This document shows, in pieces, positions 24,761 to 36,890 of a DNA stretch of 64,000 bases; positions within the stretch are counted from its first letter, which is position 1, and each line of letters starts with the position of its first letter. Where the stretch lies: assembly GCA_905221605.1 (NCBI GenBank), contig CAJNDS010002266.1, positions 178,728-242,727 of the forward strand, in the 5' to 3' direction. Under the pieces are notes generated by a model. It saw only the letters and a list, made by a program, of their open reading frames with translations, searched no databases and was not told the origin of the DNA. This DNA is from Symbiodinium natans (lineage: Eukaryota; Sar; Dinophyceae; Suessiales; Symbiodiniaceae). Both the position numbers and the translations under genes were made by a program.

Positions 24761-25419
24761 CTCGTCAGGGCAGCTGGACTCATGCTTCTCTCACTATACT
24801 TACTATACTGGGTGTTGCTGTAAAGCCCTTTGACAATGATTTATGAATAGGTTCCCTGAAACAGGAAAGGAGGGAAATTTAACTTTCTCCCAAAGCCCCA
24901 AAGCAATACCAGGTATAGCTCTTAAACAGGGGAGTTCGGAAACTGGTACCTATCTATCCCCCCAAATAAACCCTCTTTCCCGACTGTGAAGCGCTGAGGT
25001 TTTTGGAGTAGAGGCGGCTCTTGCCTCTTGCTGTTGGCTGGTTTCGGGGAATTAGGGTTTAGGCCTTAGGATGTAAGGTAAGACGCTGAATGTTCCTACT
25101 ATTCACCTTGATTCCCTATACTAACCAAAACTGACAGAACCAACAAAGAGCCGAGGCTTTCAACAAATGGTCTGCGGTGTATCGACTGCTCGTCTCCCCT
25201 ACTGCAATCATCGGAGCTTACTGTTGCTCAAGGGTGGGTATAAGCACACCAATCTTACCGCATGTCCCCCCAAGCCCCCTTCCCTGCCCTTAAGCACCAG
25301 GAAGCTCACAAGGGGAGTTTGGGGTGGAAGCCACCGGTTGAAAGGAGGGATTTGGGGGGGATTTAGGTACCGTATGTCCGCCCATATAACCCTTTCAGGG
25401 ACTCTATAGGGTACAAAAC

Positions 25420-25520
25420 TACTATTTGCTTAAGAACCCCCAAAAGAAAAAGAAATAATCATCCCTATATTACCCTTAATCAGGAAGAACATTTGTTCGG
25501 GGGTCGTAAGCAATTAGTAG
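25420..25520. mobile_element. MITE-like family 3, copy A
   Basis: 101 bp, ends CTACTATTTGCTTAAGAACC and GTCGTAAGCAATTAGTAG (inverted). The centre has AATCAGGAAGA, also found at the centre of the copy at 43295. Confidence 0.65.
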
Positions 25521-25677
25521 AAATTGCCCTTCGCCCCCTAGTATTGGGAAGAGCCTTAAAGGGTTCGAAGTGAGGCGGGTGCCTTCAACTGGTTTGCCTG
25601 AGTGGCATCCGTCTCCTCGAAGCCCGAGATGTTCACCTTGCCATGCAGCTCTACCTTTGGCCCCTCTATTCCTGAAC

Positions 25678-25726
25678 CCTATATATATATACATATATAG
25701 ATATATGTATATGTATATATATATAA
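25678..25726. repeat. (TA)n microsatellite
   Basis: TA/TATG alternating run. Non-coding. Confidence 0.85.
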
Positions 25727-26616
25727 GACCCTTTACATGCATTCACAAAACCTCTGGAATGCAAGGGCAAGACCTATACGGGAATGCTTGGCTCCGGGAC
25801 CCTAATTTGAGAACTAGGGCTTAGGGTGGGGCCGCCATGAAGCCTCGTATCATCATGTATCATCCCTACACCCGTCAGCACCTGAACCGCCTACATCCAG
25901 CTCCCAGCCAGTCTCCGCACCCTAAACCCTAAACCGCTGAACCCTGAATCTAGGTTGCCACATAAAGGGGGTGCCCCCTGCTTGTTTCATGAGGACTGCA
26001 ACGCGTTAGAGCCTCAGCCTTACCCTAACTAAACTCTAAACCCTAAACCCTGAACCCTGAACCCTAAACCCTCAACCTTGAACCCTGAACCCTGAACTCC
26101 AAACCCCCCTCCCAGGCACCGACGCGCCATCCTGGAGACCCATCCTTGGAGTTTATAGGGCTTAGGGTTTGAGGGTCAAAAGGGTTTAGGTTTTAGGGTC
26201 TAGGGGGTTGGTCTTTATTGGTGTTCAAAGCGATTGGGGATAGGGGTGGGGAGGTTTGGTGTTTTGGAGCTCTGGGGCTTTTAGCCTTGAAGATCTTAAG
26301 GTTTCCAAGTTTGATATTTCGGGTAGAGGGTTCAGGGTTTAGAGCTCAGGGCTTTGGAGCGCTGGGATGAGCTCCTAAACCCACCTAACATCGCCACCCT
26401 AAAGCCGCCAAGTCCGAATGCCTTCAGACGTCGATGCATAGGCTCAACCGATTAGGGTTCGGGGTTCAGGATTCAGGGTTCAGGGTTCAGGGTTTAGTTT
26501 AGGGTTCTGGGTTAGGGTTCAAGGTTGAGGGTTTGAAACCTCAAGCTGCGTGAGTCCCTGTAGCCCCAAAACAAAAAGGTGGGACAGAGGCACTACAGCG
26601 GAATGGACCCCAACCC

Positions 26617-26724
26617 CCTACGATAGGGGCTTGGATAATTAGACTAAGGTTTTGGGGGTTATTGTAGTATACTTCTAAAGGGACCGTATAAGGGATTCCT
26701 ATTCGGAACTATTCCGACCCCTTT
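26617..26724. mobile_element. MITE-like family 4, copy A
   Basis: Left end CGATAGGGGCTTGGATAATT and right end CGGAACTATTCCGACCCC, imperfectly inverted. The internal AAAGGGACC is shared with the copy at 42264. Confidence 0.6.
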
Positions 26725-26882
26725 TTTAGGGCCCTTACAAGGGTCGCTCCTTCAAGGCCCCTTTTAAGGCAAAGCTTCGGGATCCTTGTGCCGGCGTTGC
26801 CGTTCGTGTCCGGGAAAGACACGGTGACCCTGCAAAGGTCCAGAAGCTAGAAGCCCGGCCAAGCACCGATCCCCCGCCTATA

Positions 26883-26884
<2 letters not shown>

Positions 26885-26928
<44 letters not shown>

Positions 26929-27164
26929 GCGCATACATACATACATACATACATACATACATACATACATACATACATACATACATACATACATACATAC
27001 ATACATACATACATACATACATACATACATACATACATACATACATACATACATACATACATACATACATACATACATACATACATACATACATACATAC
27101 ATACATACATACATACATACATACATACATACATACATACATACATACATACATACATACACAT
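26885..27164. repeat. (TA)n-(CA)n-(CATA)n microsatellite
   Basis: A TA run, a CA run and then about 56 almost perfect CATA units (26935-27160). The 100-residue open frames of Tyr-Val-Cys-Met repeats on the minus strand are an artefact of the period. Confidence 0.97.
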
Positions 27165-27202
27165 ATCTGTTTATACAAAACCGGCTGGTGGTGCTCAACA
27201 TG

Positions 27203-27375
27203 AGGGGTGTCGCTTTTCAAGTGTTCCCATCGCTTTACAGGGTTTTAGCGCCAGTTGTCCACGTTTGATGTCTGCAGGTGTCGCTTTGGGAAAAACTCAA
27301 GGCTATAGCCCACCCAACGGTTCATTAACTTAGGGGTGTCGCTTTTCAAGTGTTCCCATCGTTTTACCGCGTTTT
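27203..27375. repeat. 129-bp tandem duplication
   Basis: AGGGGTGTCGCTTTTCAAGT at 27203 recurs at 27332, with about 45 bp of near-identity in each copy. It is directly next to the CATA array. Confidence 0.7.
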
Positions 27376-29760
27376 GGGCATTCGTGTCCACCCCCTTACT
27401 TACTTGAATGGCTGGGGGTTTTGGCACTTGCTCATATATATATATATACACACACACCTGCATTTCAAAGCTCATAAACCCTAAACCCTTAGGAGGCCTC
27501 TTTTGCCTAACAAAAACTATCCAGACGGCTCGCTTTTCCTTAGCAGCCCCCCTGGAACGCCCGAAGCCCGGCAAACCCTCCCCCAACCCTAAACCCCAAA
27601 CCCTAAACCCCAAACCTTAAACCATAAACCCCCAACCCTAAACCCCAAACCTTAAACCCTAAACCCCCACACCCTAAACCCAAAACTCTAGACCCCCAAC
27701 CGGACTCCTCTGGCTTTCGAGGTGGCCGGGTGGGACGAAGGAGACCTTGACAGGAATTCAGTACTAGTGTTTAGGGTTTAGGGTTTAGGGTTTAGGACGG
27801 CAAGAGTTCGGCAATTCGGGTGTAGGGCTTCGGGGACCTGGGGCTGAGCTTCCGGGCTTCCGACTGGAGACTGGAGGGCAGAAGGGAGCTTAGACGGCAC
27901 GTCGCTCGCGGAACCACACAGGGTTTAGGGTTTAGGGTTTTAGGGTTTAGGCTTAGGGTTTAGGGTTTAGGGCTTAGGGTTTAGAGTTTAGGTTTTAGGG
28001 TTTAGGGTTTAGGGCAAGATGCAGGCCTTTCCTTCGATATTCCTGCTGGGGATTTACCTACCTCTGGAGTAGGCCCAGAAAGAAAGTATATACTTTTTAG
28101 GTATAAGTAGCTATAATGGGAACCCAAAACCAAAAAAAGTATTAAAGTATGGTACTCCAAAGCCCAGTTTAGACCGGGCTGGAGGCAGCCATCCTGAAAA
28201 TGGGGCACCCGCGCTAGCCACGTGCCCTCGAGTCTTAGTCCCGAATGGCCCTAAACCCGATAAACCCCCTTAACCTGGACCCGAACAACCCAAAGAAAGA
28301 AACCCTCAACCCGGACAACCCGGACAACCCGGACAACCCTAAACCCTAAACACGAAAACCTCAACCCGGACAACCCCAAACCCTAAACCCGAAACCCTAA
28401 ACCCGAAACCCTGAACAACCATCCATCCTCCACACTGTGATCGAGACAGGACCCTTCCTGTCAATCACCCCATCACATCGATCATATAGGGCTTAGGGTT
28501 TCAGACTCCCTACATTTCGGGGTTTAGGGTTGTCAGGCTTCACAGGGTTTAGGGTTGTGGGGTTGAAGACTCGGGTGGAGTGGTGGCATTGAGGGGGAGT
28601 AAGGATGAGCTTGACAAGGCGGCTGGCTGGCATGTGCCCTCAGAGGGGCGCTGGGGGAAGGGCCACATGCAAGGGCAACCAGTTCCCAGGGTTGTAAGGT
28701 TTAGGGTTCTAGGGTTTCAGGATTCTCTAGGGCTTTAGGGTTTTAGGGCGCTGCCGACCGGCTTTGGGGCTTTAGGGTTTTGGGTTCTTTAGAGTTTTGT
28801 TGTTGGGCGCTTCGGTTTTTCACCGAGGTGCATCCACCCTGGCGGGCTCGGGGCCGAAAGCGTCTTTCTTCACCTTTGTTTTAGGGTTTAGGGTTTATTT
28901 AGGGTTTAGAGTTTAGGGATTAGAGGTTTAGGGTTAGGGTTTAGGGTTGCAGGTTTGTTTCAGGCAAACTGGCAGACGCCCCTGAACCCTCAAATCCTCA
29001 ACCCTAACGCCTCATAAACTTAACCTGCAGACCTTTGACCCAAAATCCTAGGCCTTACAAAACCTAAGTACTTGGAGTACATGGTTTGGGGTGCTGTTGG
29101 GGTTCAGGCGCTGTGCCCGGTAGCTTGGCGAAAAGGGGATCCGGGTGTTGCTGGAGTCAGCTTACGAAAGTGCATAAATTACACATCAAAACACTGTTGT
29201 CAAAGCACTTTATAACTTCAGTAATATCAATAGTTAACCCCAGGGAATGGGGGTACTGTAGGCGTTCTAGCCAACATCTTCGGCAGAAGCTTCACCCCTC
29301 ACTGCTGTCCTTCTCTATCCGAAGTTACTTTCGAGATAGTTCGGAGTGTATCTCCGCCCCGTGAAGGCACCAGAGTCTTGTCATGACAGCTGCCCTATGC
29401 TCCTGCCCATGACTTCACAGCGCCTTCGTACAATATTCCGACCCTAGGCCCTGGATCCCAAACCCTAAACCCGAAACCCAAAACGGCCAAAAAAGGCAAA
29501 GGTCCCCCAACACCAGCCAAGCAAAGCTGTTAAGATCCATCGGGGCCCGGGATTCTGATTGACCAGTTAAAGCTTTGGTCGAGTCCCCCTACAGCTTTCG
29601 GGTTTAGGGTTTAGGGTTTAGGGTTTAGGGTAACAACGACCACACATAGAACGCGGCCCAGTTGCCACACGAACGTCCACGGAGTACTCCTGCGGGGTGC
29701 CTGATGCTTGAAGGCGTCGGAGATGTGGGTCACTCGCCTTGGCAAGTTTTCGAAGCATCT

Positions 29761-30130
29761 TAGGGTTTAGGGTTTAGGGTTCAGGGTTCGGGGTTGAGGG
29801 TTTAGGGTTTAGGGTTTGGGTTTAGGGTTTAGGGTTTAGGGTTTAGGGTTTAGGGTTTAGGGTTTAGGGTTTAGGGTTTAGGGTTTAGGGTTTAGGGTTT
29901 AGGGTTTAGGGTTTAGGGTTTAGGGTTTAGGGTTTAGGGTTTAGGGTTTAGGGTTAGGTTTAGGGTTTAGGGTTTAGGGTTTAGGGTTTAGGGTTTAGGG
30001 TTTAGGGTTTAGGGTTTAGGGTTTAGGGTTTAGGGTTTAGGGTTTAGGGTTTAGGGTTTAGGGTTTAGGGTTTAGGGTTTAGGGTTTAGGGTTTAGGGCC
30101 TAGGGCTTAGGGTTTAGGGTTTAGGGTTTC
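29761..30130 (+). repeat. longest TTTAGGG array, about 50 units
   Basis: Nearly perfect 7-base units with one shortened unit. Sequence continues on both sides, so it is interstitial. Confidence 0.97.
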
Positions 30131-32690
30131 GGGCGCAAAAAGACCCAAGCCCCACACCCCAATGTTAACCCCTAGCCTGGCTCTATCCTCTATCTATCGA
30201 TTGGTCGAACGCAGACACCTATAGTTCTACCATGAGGATGTGGAAATTGATAGGGTTTGGGGCCTGCAGGAAGGAGCAACCCCCAAACCGAATCATTCGA
30301 ATCCCCCCCTCCTCCGGGTATCAGGCGAAACGAAGGATTCTCACCTATGTCGACGCTCTTTTCCAAGGGGCTTACGCTCGCGCTGCCGTTGGTAGTCTGT
30401 CTGAAGGCCACAATCCAAGGCAGGAGCCCCCGGACACACTCAATCCAAAATCCAAGCCCTGCCTTTTCTTTTTTATTTTGGGGGGGGGGGGGGGGGGGGG
30501 GGGGAGAACAACCCCTCCCAACCCCCACCGCAAGTACACAATTATTCGTATGGAACCTAAACAGGGCGTCTACACCCGAATCCCCTTCCCCCAAACACTG
30601 TATAGCATAGCTGGCATCAGGCAAGCCACAGGAGCAATCCAGAGGCCGCTAGAAGGGGGCACCCCCTCGGGGCGGCCTACAGTGAGCGTGAAGAGCAGCG
30701 GCAGCAACCTCATCTTGAGTTCGGGTAAGGGGCAAAAACCCTAAACCCTAAACCCTAAACCCTAAACCCTAAACCCTGCAGGGCTTGTAAGGGTCTGGTT
30801 GAAGGAGGCCTTGGAAATTGAAGCCGTGCTCCATTCCACACAATTCCTGCAACTCCAGATCCCCACGACAGCCTTGAGCCCCAAACCCTAAGCCCCTGCA
30901 CCATAAGGGGGTTTAGGGTTTAGGGTTAAACCCTAAACCCTAAACCCTAAACCCTAAACCCTAAAATTAACTCAGCCATAAGCCCTACCAATCTCTACGA
31001 CCGAAGCCTCACCTTGTCGCCGCCATTCCGTGGGTGCCGCACGTGTGGAACTACCGCCGAGTGACTCGAGGTGCAAACAGCGACGGTGTTGGAGGGTTTA
31101 GGGTTTAGGGTTCAGGGTTTAGGGTTCAGGGTTCAGGTTTAGGGTTTAGGGTAACCCTCAACCAGCTCTCCGGAACAACAAATCACTGGAAACCCGCCCC
31201 CCCCCCCCCCCCCCCCCCCAGCTTGAGACCAAAGCGAGAAACAAGATGTGGACACCGCCCTCGAAATATACATCAAAGTATAGTAACTGCTTATAAACGT
31301 AAGCCCACCCAAGATTTCAAGGGGGGCCTGCACTTATAAGACATTGACTGAATATATTCTGTGTTTCGACATTCGGGCACCCTTCATGAGCCCTAAACCC
31401 TAAACCCACATAAAGCTGTGTCTGCCTAGCGAAGACCTCACTCCTCCGCAGCACGGCTTCAGACTTAGCCTCATAAACGGCCCTGACATGCTTTACACAC
31501 CCATCCTGCAGATGGATCTCTACACCCAGGGTTTAGGGTTTAGGGTTTGGATTCAGGGTTTAGGGTTTAGGGTTTAGGGTTCAGGGTTCAGGGTTTAGGG
31601 TTTAGGGTTTAGGGTTTAGGGTTTAGGGTTGGAGGGAGGGGTGGGGGGGCTCAGGAAGTTTTGGACCCCCATGGCTGTACCCTTGAGTGAACCCTTGAAT
31701 TTTGGGGAAAACCCCGCCCCAAACCCTAGACCCACTGAACCCTGCCCTTTACGGTTTAGAGGGCTGGGTGGTTTATTCGGGTTCAGGGTTTAGGGTTTAG
31801 GGTTTAAGGTTTAGGGTTTAGGGTTTAGGGTGGTGGCCTGACATGCCGCTCCCACAGCGTGTCCATCAGTGCGGAGCGGTGGAACATCTGCGAAGAAGCT
31901 TCAGAAGGAAGGGTCTTGAATGGAGCTTTTTGGAGGGTTGAGGGTTTAGGGTTTAGGGTTTAGGGATTCGGGATCTGTAGCTACCTAGCCCAAGAACAGC
32001 ACATCCTCTGACAGCAGAAGGCTCAACCTGCACGTCTAGATAACGTTGTGCTCGGCAACTCCCAAACCCTCTCCAAACCATGAGAACCTTAAACCCTAAG
32101 CCCTAATCCCTAAACCCGGCATCCTATCCCAGCCGAGATATCGAGTGCAACCTTTACAGCATGGCTTGCCATGTTGGAGCATGGTGGTTTTGGGGTTCAG
32201 GCCATGGGGTACTGGGGTACCCGACAAGCAAGGGGTACCAAAAGGGAAGAGAACGTGCCGCCAGGCAAGGAGGGGAGGGGCGGGGTGGGGGGGGGTTTAG
32301 GGTTTAGGGTTTAGGGTTTAGGGTTTAGGGTTTAGGGTTTAGGGTTTAGGGTTTAGGGGGAGGGTTCTCGTTTGGGCCAAGCGAGTTCTGTTTGAGGATT
32401 GCTCGTAAGTTGCTTAAGATCTGCAGATAACTCCCCCGCTCTCCCCGTCAAGCCCTATAACCCTAAATCCCAAAACCAAGTTACAGCCTGAAGCCTACAC
32501 CCTAAACCCCAAACCCTAAACCCCTAAACCCTAAACCCCAAACCCTAAATCTTGAACCCCAGCCTCCGACTTGGAGGTCATGGACACGCGAGCAGCGTCC
32601 ACCTCAGAAGAGCACGGCTTAAGAGCCTTCGACTGGTTTTAGGTTTAAGGTTTAGGGTGTTGGGTTTAGGGTTTAGGGTTTAGGGTAGGG
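30130..32690. other. repeats and strand-ambiguous exon-like islands
   Basis: Islands: 30655-30730 (plus SVKSSGSNLILSSG before GGTAAGG; minus reads MRLLPLLFTLTV, signal-peptide-like); 31005-31090 (minus ends GACAAG|GTGAGG); 31840-31925; 32565-32640. There are long G/C runs at 30480 and 31196 and TTTAGGG arrays at 31530-31640 and 32297-32358. None of the islands could be assembled into a gene. Confidence 0.4.
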
Positions 32691-32900
32691 TCTTCCAACA
32701 TAAGCTCAACATGCCAAGAGTCCCCCGCCCCCTCCGCGATCGGGAATCTGGAAAGTGATGTATTCAGAAATGTACTCGTACGCAGCAATTCCTGATCCAA
32801 GTGTTCTCCGTAGTGTATTCGTATCCTCACGGGTAGTTGCCGTGAAGCGTTCCGCAGCGGTTGCCGGTGTGATTGAGTTTAGGGCGTTTGCAGTTTAAAG

Positions 32901-33817
32901 TTGAAGAACCTCACCTTTCAATCCGAAGCGGCATCCTCATCGAACGCTATTACCTCGCCATCGCCGGCCTCATCATCCATCACAAATCCGCCTGATGTGG
33001 CGAATGTTTTGGCGCAAATCAACACCGGCGACTTGGTTGTCCACACTTCCAAGAAAACCCTCACCGCACGGCAGATTCAGTCACACATGTGCTACATCCA
33101 GCGCACACTCAATGTCGTTACCGGAGTCAAGGGCGGATGGGATGTACATGCGCAGGAGGCTTTCGAAGCATGGTTGGCAGCACCGAAGAAGCGGTTCACT
33201 ACGCATACCACAATGCTAGCCCTGACCAATGAACGGAGTGATCATTGATCGGGTGTGCTCGTTTCTGCCGCGTGCCAAGTCACAGGCAAAATTCAAGCAA
33301 ATCAAGTATTGGTCCGTTGACCTGTTTCACGCCCGCGGCCATAGTGCTTCCTGCCCATGCAATCCACACCAAATCCCGCGTCTAGCCCGACGATTCAAGG
33401 GCATTAACACCTCTGCCGCTGAGCAGGTGTTTGCATGGTTTAGAAACTATGCCAGGGTGTTGAATGAAACAACTGCAATGCGTCACTCGTTTAAAGTTCT
33501 TTACTTCTGCAAGCTGCACAACAAGGCCATGCAGAGGGATGGATATCCGTATTTGTCCCAGTACCCCCACAAGGGCACAAGACGCTCCGTCTCCTACTCC
33601 TGCACCCCCCGGAAGTGCTGAAGAAGCCATCCGCGCTCAAGAAGCCATCCGGGAAGTAAACAGTGGTGCATCGCAGTTTGACATCGGCGGGGGGCGCGCG
33701 ATGAAAACCAACAAGTCCACAGGCTTCCATGCATTCACTTCTGAAAAGAACGCCACTCCAATCTCCAATGTATCTGCATCTTCCAACGCATGCATCTGTC
33801 TTCCAAATCATTTTTAA
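32901..33817 (+). pseudogene. frameshifted transposase-like gene
   Basis: Coding continuity runs through three plus-strand frames: 32901-33230, about 33229-33600 and about 33560-33817. Each change looks like a one-base slip (near 33228 and near 33560-33610). The middle part carries C-N-P-H followed by NTSAAEQVFAWFRNYAR and then RHSFKVLYFCKLHN. This resembles the C-terminal, Glu-containing end of the catalytic domain of large DDE-type transposases (KDZ/Plavaka-like), but I am unsure of the superfamily. It is the only sizeable plus-strand coding sequence and its base composition differs from neighbouring islands. It is followed by an AT-rich tail (33810-33890). TTTAGGG repeats flank both sides and no TIRs were found. 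It could instead be an intron-containing domesticated gene. Confidence 0.5.
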
Positions 33818-33919
33818 TATACTGTTCGTGTATAGTAGTAAATTACACATTACACTTTAATTTCCTATAAAAACGCATAGAAACCATTGTAAAACACAGG
33901 CCCCAGGACAGTCAGCTCT

Positions 33920-35180
33920 CCAGAAGGGTTTAGGGTTTAGGGTTTAGGGTTTAGGGTTTAGGGTTTAGGGTTTAGGGAGAAGCTTGAGGGGATTTAGGGT
34001 GCGTTGGGGCTTGGGGAATGCAAGGACTTTAGGGGGATTTCGGGAACTCAGGGCATTTAGGGACAAAATTGGGGAGCGTTTAGGGGTCTGCAGGGTATGT
34101 GGGGGCATTTAGGGTATGAGGGGTAAAACCCTATAAACCTAAAACCCAAGAACATGTAGGGAAGAATCATAGGGCTTAGGGTTTACAGTTTAGGGTTGGG
34201 GGTTAAAACCCTAAAATATATTCGGTAGGTTTTGGCCCAAGGGCTTGAAGCACACGAAGCATACCTACCTTGTGCTATTTGGAAAACCCTAAACCCTAAG
34301 CCCTAAGCCCGAAACCCTGAACCCTAAACCCTAAACCCTAAACTAACCCCAACACCTTGAATAAGTTCTGAGGGTGTGCTCTAAGAGTGCTGTTGGCTTG
34401 GGCTTCTTTCGAAGACGCCAAGTCGCAGGAGCCAAGTGGAGGAGCACGCTGAGCACCTGGTGCCTGCTTCAGGGGCTGATCGTGTTTGACGGGGGGGTTT
34501 AGGGTTTAGGCTTTAGGCTTTAGGGTTTAGGGTTTGGGGTTTAGGGTTTAGGGTTTAGGATTTAGGGTTTAGAGCGCATCTTGGCCGTGGCATGTTTCAT
34601 CGCTTCTTGTCTGCACTTCCGGTCCTTCGGGCTTGGCGTTACAAGTTTGTGGGGGTTTGGGATGTAGGGGTTATAAGCTACCATGAGTGCCTGGAGTACA
34701 CCAGGTGTTAGGACCACCACTCCATGTGGTCTCGATCCTAAACCGAAGGCTTTAGGATTGTTTCCAGAGCCAACGAGGATGCCATCGTATGAGGTTTGGT
34801 GTTTTGGGTGCGTTGCTTCGGGTCTAGGAGTCTAGGATGTCTATGGTTTAAGGTTTACAAGGTGTATGGTACAAGGTTTATAGGGTCCAGGGGTGTAGGG
34901 CTGTTACAGGGTTTTACCAGGCGGACTCCCCCCCTGCTGCTAGGTTAAGCGCTGCCTTTGGTCGAAGGATGAAGGCATGCCCAAACTCACAGAAAACTGG
35001 AGGGGGGAGGAAGTGGAGGGGGGAGGGGGGGGGGGCGGCGGGGGAAGCGAAGGCCCACTTCGACGGCCATTCAAGGGTTAAGAGTTTAGGGCAAGGGTTT
35101 CGGGGTCGGGGTCTAGGGTTTAGGCCTTCATTCGGTTTAGGGTTTCGGTTTGGGGGTTGCTGAGGGGTGCAGGCTGTTAC
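33920..35180. other. telomere-type repeats, no gene placed
   Basis: Degenerate TTTAGGG/CCCTAAA. An island at 34400-34490 is open on both strands. A G-rich tract lies at 35000-35040. Confidence 0.6.
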
Positions 35181-35186
35181 TTTCGG

Positions 35187-35501
35187 GGGCACTTTCATCT
35201 CAGGGCCAAGCTCATTGAGCCCACTCAGGCCAGCAGCTGTGTAGGCTGCGGCAGATGTTGGCGCCCTGGGTGCAGAGAAAGCTGGGGAATTCAGGTAACA
35301 TGAAGGTTTTTGACCTCGGCGATCCCCACACAAAGGACCTTGAGTGCCAGCAAGCAGGGACCACAAGGGAGAGGGGGGGGGGCTCTGAAGGTTGTTTTGG
35401 GGTAAAAAAACCGAAGTACAGGAGATCCTGCAGAGGAGAATAGCTGTAGCTGAGTTCATGCCCAACATCCCCACCACTGTGCCGCAGAAGCGCGGGTAGC
35501 C
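35187..35501 (-). CDS. unidentified two-exon fragment
   Basis: Exon 35501-35428 starts after ATGCAG|G and reads GYPRFCGTVVGMLGMNSATA. It ends TGCAG|GATCTCC (GA donor) in phase 2. The next exon begins after CACCCAG|G at 35265 in phase 2 and reads APTSAAAYTAAGLSGLNELG, to about 35187 (AAA|GTAACA possible). The first exon is hydrophobic and could be part of a membrane segment. No family was recognised and upstream and downstream exons were not found. Confidence 0.35.
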
Positions 35502-35892
35502 CTGCATGGTGGTCGGGCCAGAGGGCCGGAGTGCCCCGAGATGGCGCTGGCCTTGGCCTAGATGACTAGACTTAGAAGACAAAACTGAACCCTAAACCAC
35601 TAAACCTCAAAAAACACTTAACCCACCAAAAACACAGCAAGGTCCAAGCCCTTTGGCTTCGACTTCCAACCCCATTGAGCCTACTCGTGCCTACTTTCCG
35701 TATAGGACTGGTGTAGAAGTATGAAACCTCTGTGCTGCTCCCGATGCGCATATGGCTGCCGCGGGCTTGAGACAGGGAAGGAGGTCGGAAGCATCCAGGC
35801 AACCTACTGGTGACCAATGATAGCATTTTTAGGGCTCCGGTTGGACGACGTGCAGACACGCTTGGGGGCACTCTTGGTGCAGCTTCGCGGCT

Positions 35893-36890
35893 TCTCAGAC
35901 TTACCTAGCCATTGGTCCTCACAAGTCGTGGAGGACTCAGCACTCTGAGACGAAGCAGTCATCATGCAGCCGCTGTGCGAACATGCAGCAGAACACGCCC
36001 AGGAGAAGGGAACTCTTCCCTTTGGGTGGGGTTTCGGTTTATATTATGTAAGGTCGTAAGCTTTCGGTTCAGGTTTGTGGCCAAGTGTTGCTTCAGTGTA
36101 GTATGTAGGGCTTCACGGCGCCGCCCTGCAAAGAGAACGGCAGGCTGCTTTCGAAATGCAAAGCAAAGGACCTCAACAGCCCACACGTCAAACCCCAGCA
36201 GGTGATCAATCTCGCAGCTGCGTGGCATCTCAGACTTACCTAGCCTTTGGTCCTCACAAGTCGTGGACGACTCAGAACTCTGAGACGTGGCAGTCATCAT
36301 GCAGCCACGATGTGCAATGCATGCCCGACCGCAACTCACGCAGCACGCGGCGCCCCGTCGGGCAAGCGCGAGCAAAGCGGAAGGACGCGCCGCTGCACAA
36401 CCCTAAACGGCCCTAAGCCCTTGTGTCATGCGACCCCCCAGGCCTAAAGCATTGCATCAAGAGTCCTTAGGTTAGGAACATTCATTCTAGAAGTGTATCG
36501 CAGGGTTTGGCTCTTCAGACGGATACAAGGCTGGCTTTATACGGCTTGGGAAGGGGGGCTGGGACTCTTCTTGGAGTTCAGGGCTCTGCGCTTCCTCGCT
36601 GCTGGGGAAGAACTAGGGAGTGGCAGCCAAGGGGTTTGGGGCATCCATGTTTGCACCTTTTGTGGCTTCATGCGTGGCTTTCAGCAGAAGCGACGGACCT
36701 CGACAACTCACCGTCAACGCCCAAGCCGATGATCAATCTCACAGCTGCGCGGCTTCTCAGACTTACCTAGCCATTGGTCCTCACAAGTCGTGGAGGACTC
36801 AGCACTCTGAGACGAAGCAGTCATCATGCAGCCGCGCGCACATGCAGCAGAACACGCCCAGGAGACGGGAACTCTTCCCTTTGGGGGTGG
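35893..36890 (-). repeat. exon-like segment in three copies
   Basis: A segment of about 85-137 bp occurs at 35893-36028, 36221-36310 (more diverged) and 36752-36888. On the minus strand each encodes a Ser-rich piece ending TTCEDQ and runs into a GGTAAGTCTGAGA donor-like site in the first and third copies. A further shared 80 bp precedes the second and third copies on the plus strand. It looks like local duplication of one exon with its donor. Confidence 0.65.

Larger units (their letters stand above)
24800..29760. other. repeat-rich region with unplaced exon-like islands
   Basis: Upstream of the last placed M11 exon. Coding-like islands: 27705-27750 (minus VSFVPPGHLESQ), 28560-28690 (plus, EDSGGVVALRGSKDELDKAA; minus also open) and 29645-29755 (minus ASDPHLRRLQASGTPQEYSV). 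They may be N-terminal exons of the M11 precursor or another gene; this is inference. Confidence 0.35.

Noticed and set aside
26735-27220. 100-160-residue open frames of Tyr-Val-Cys-Met repeats
   Set aside because: Pure translation of the CATA microsatellite.
34914-35582. 222-residue minus-strand open frame as one gene
   Set aside because: Mostly Pro/Ser-rich low complexity and G-rich tract translation. Only two short internal pieces look like exons and are listed separately.
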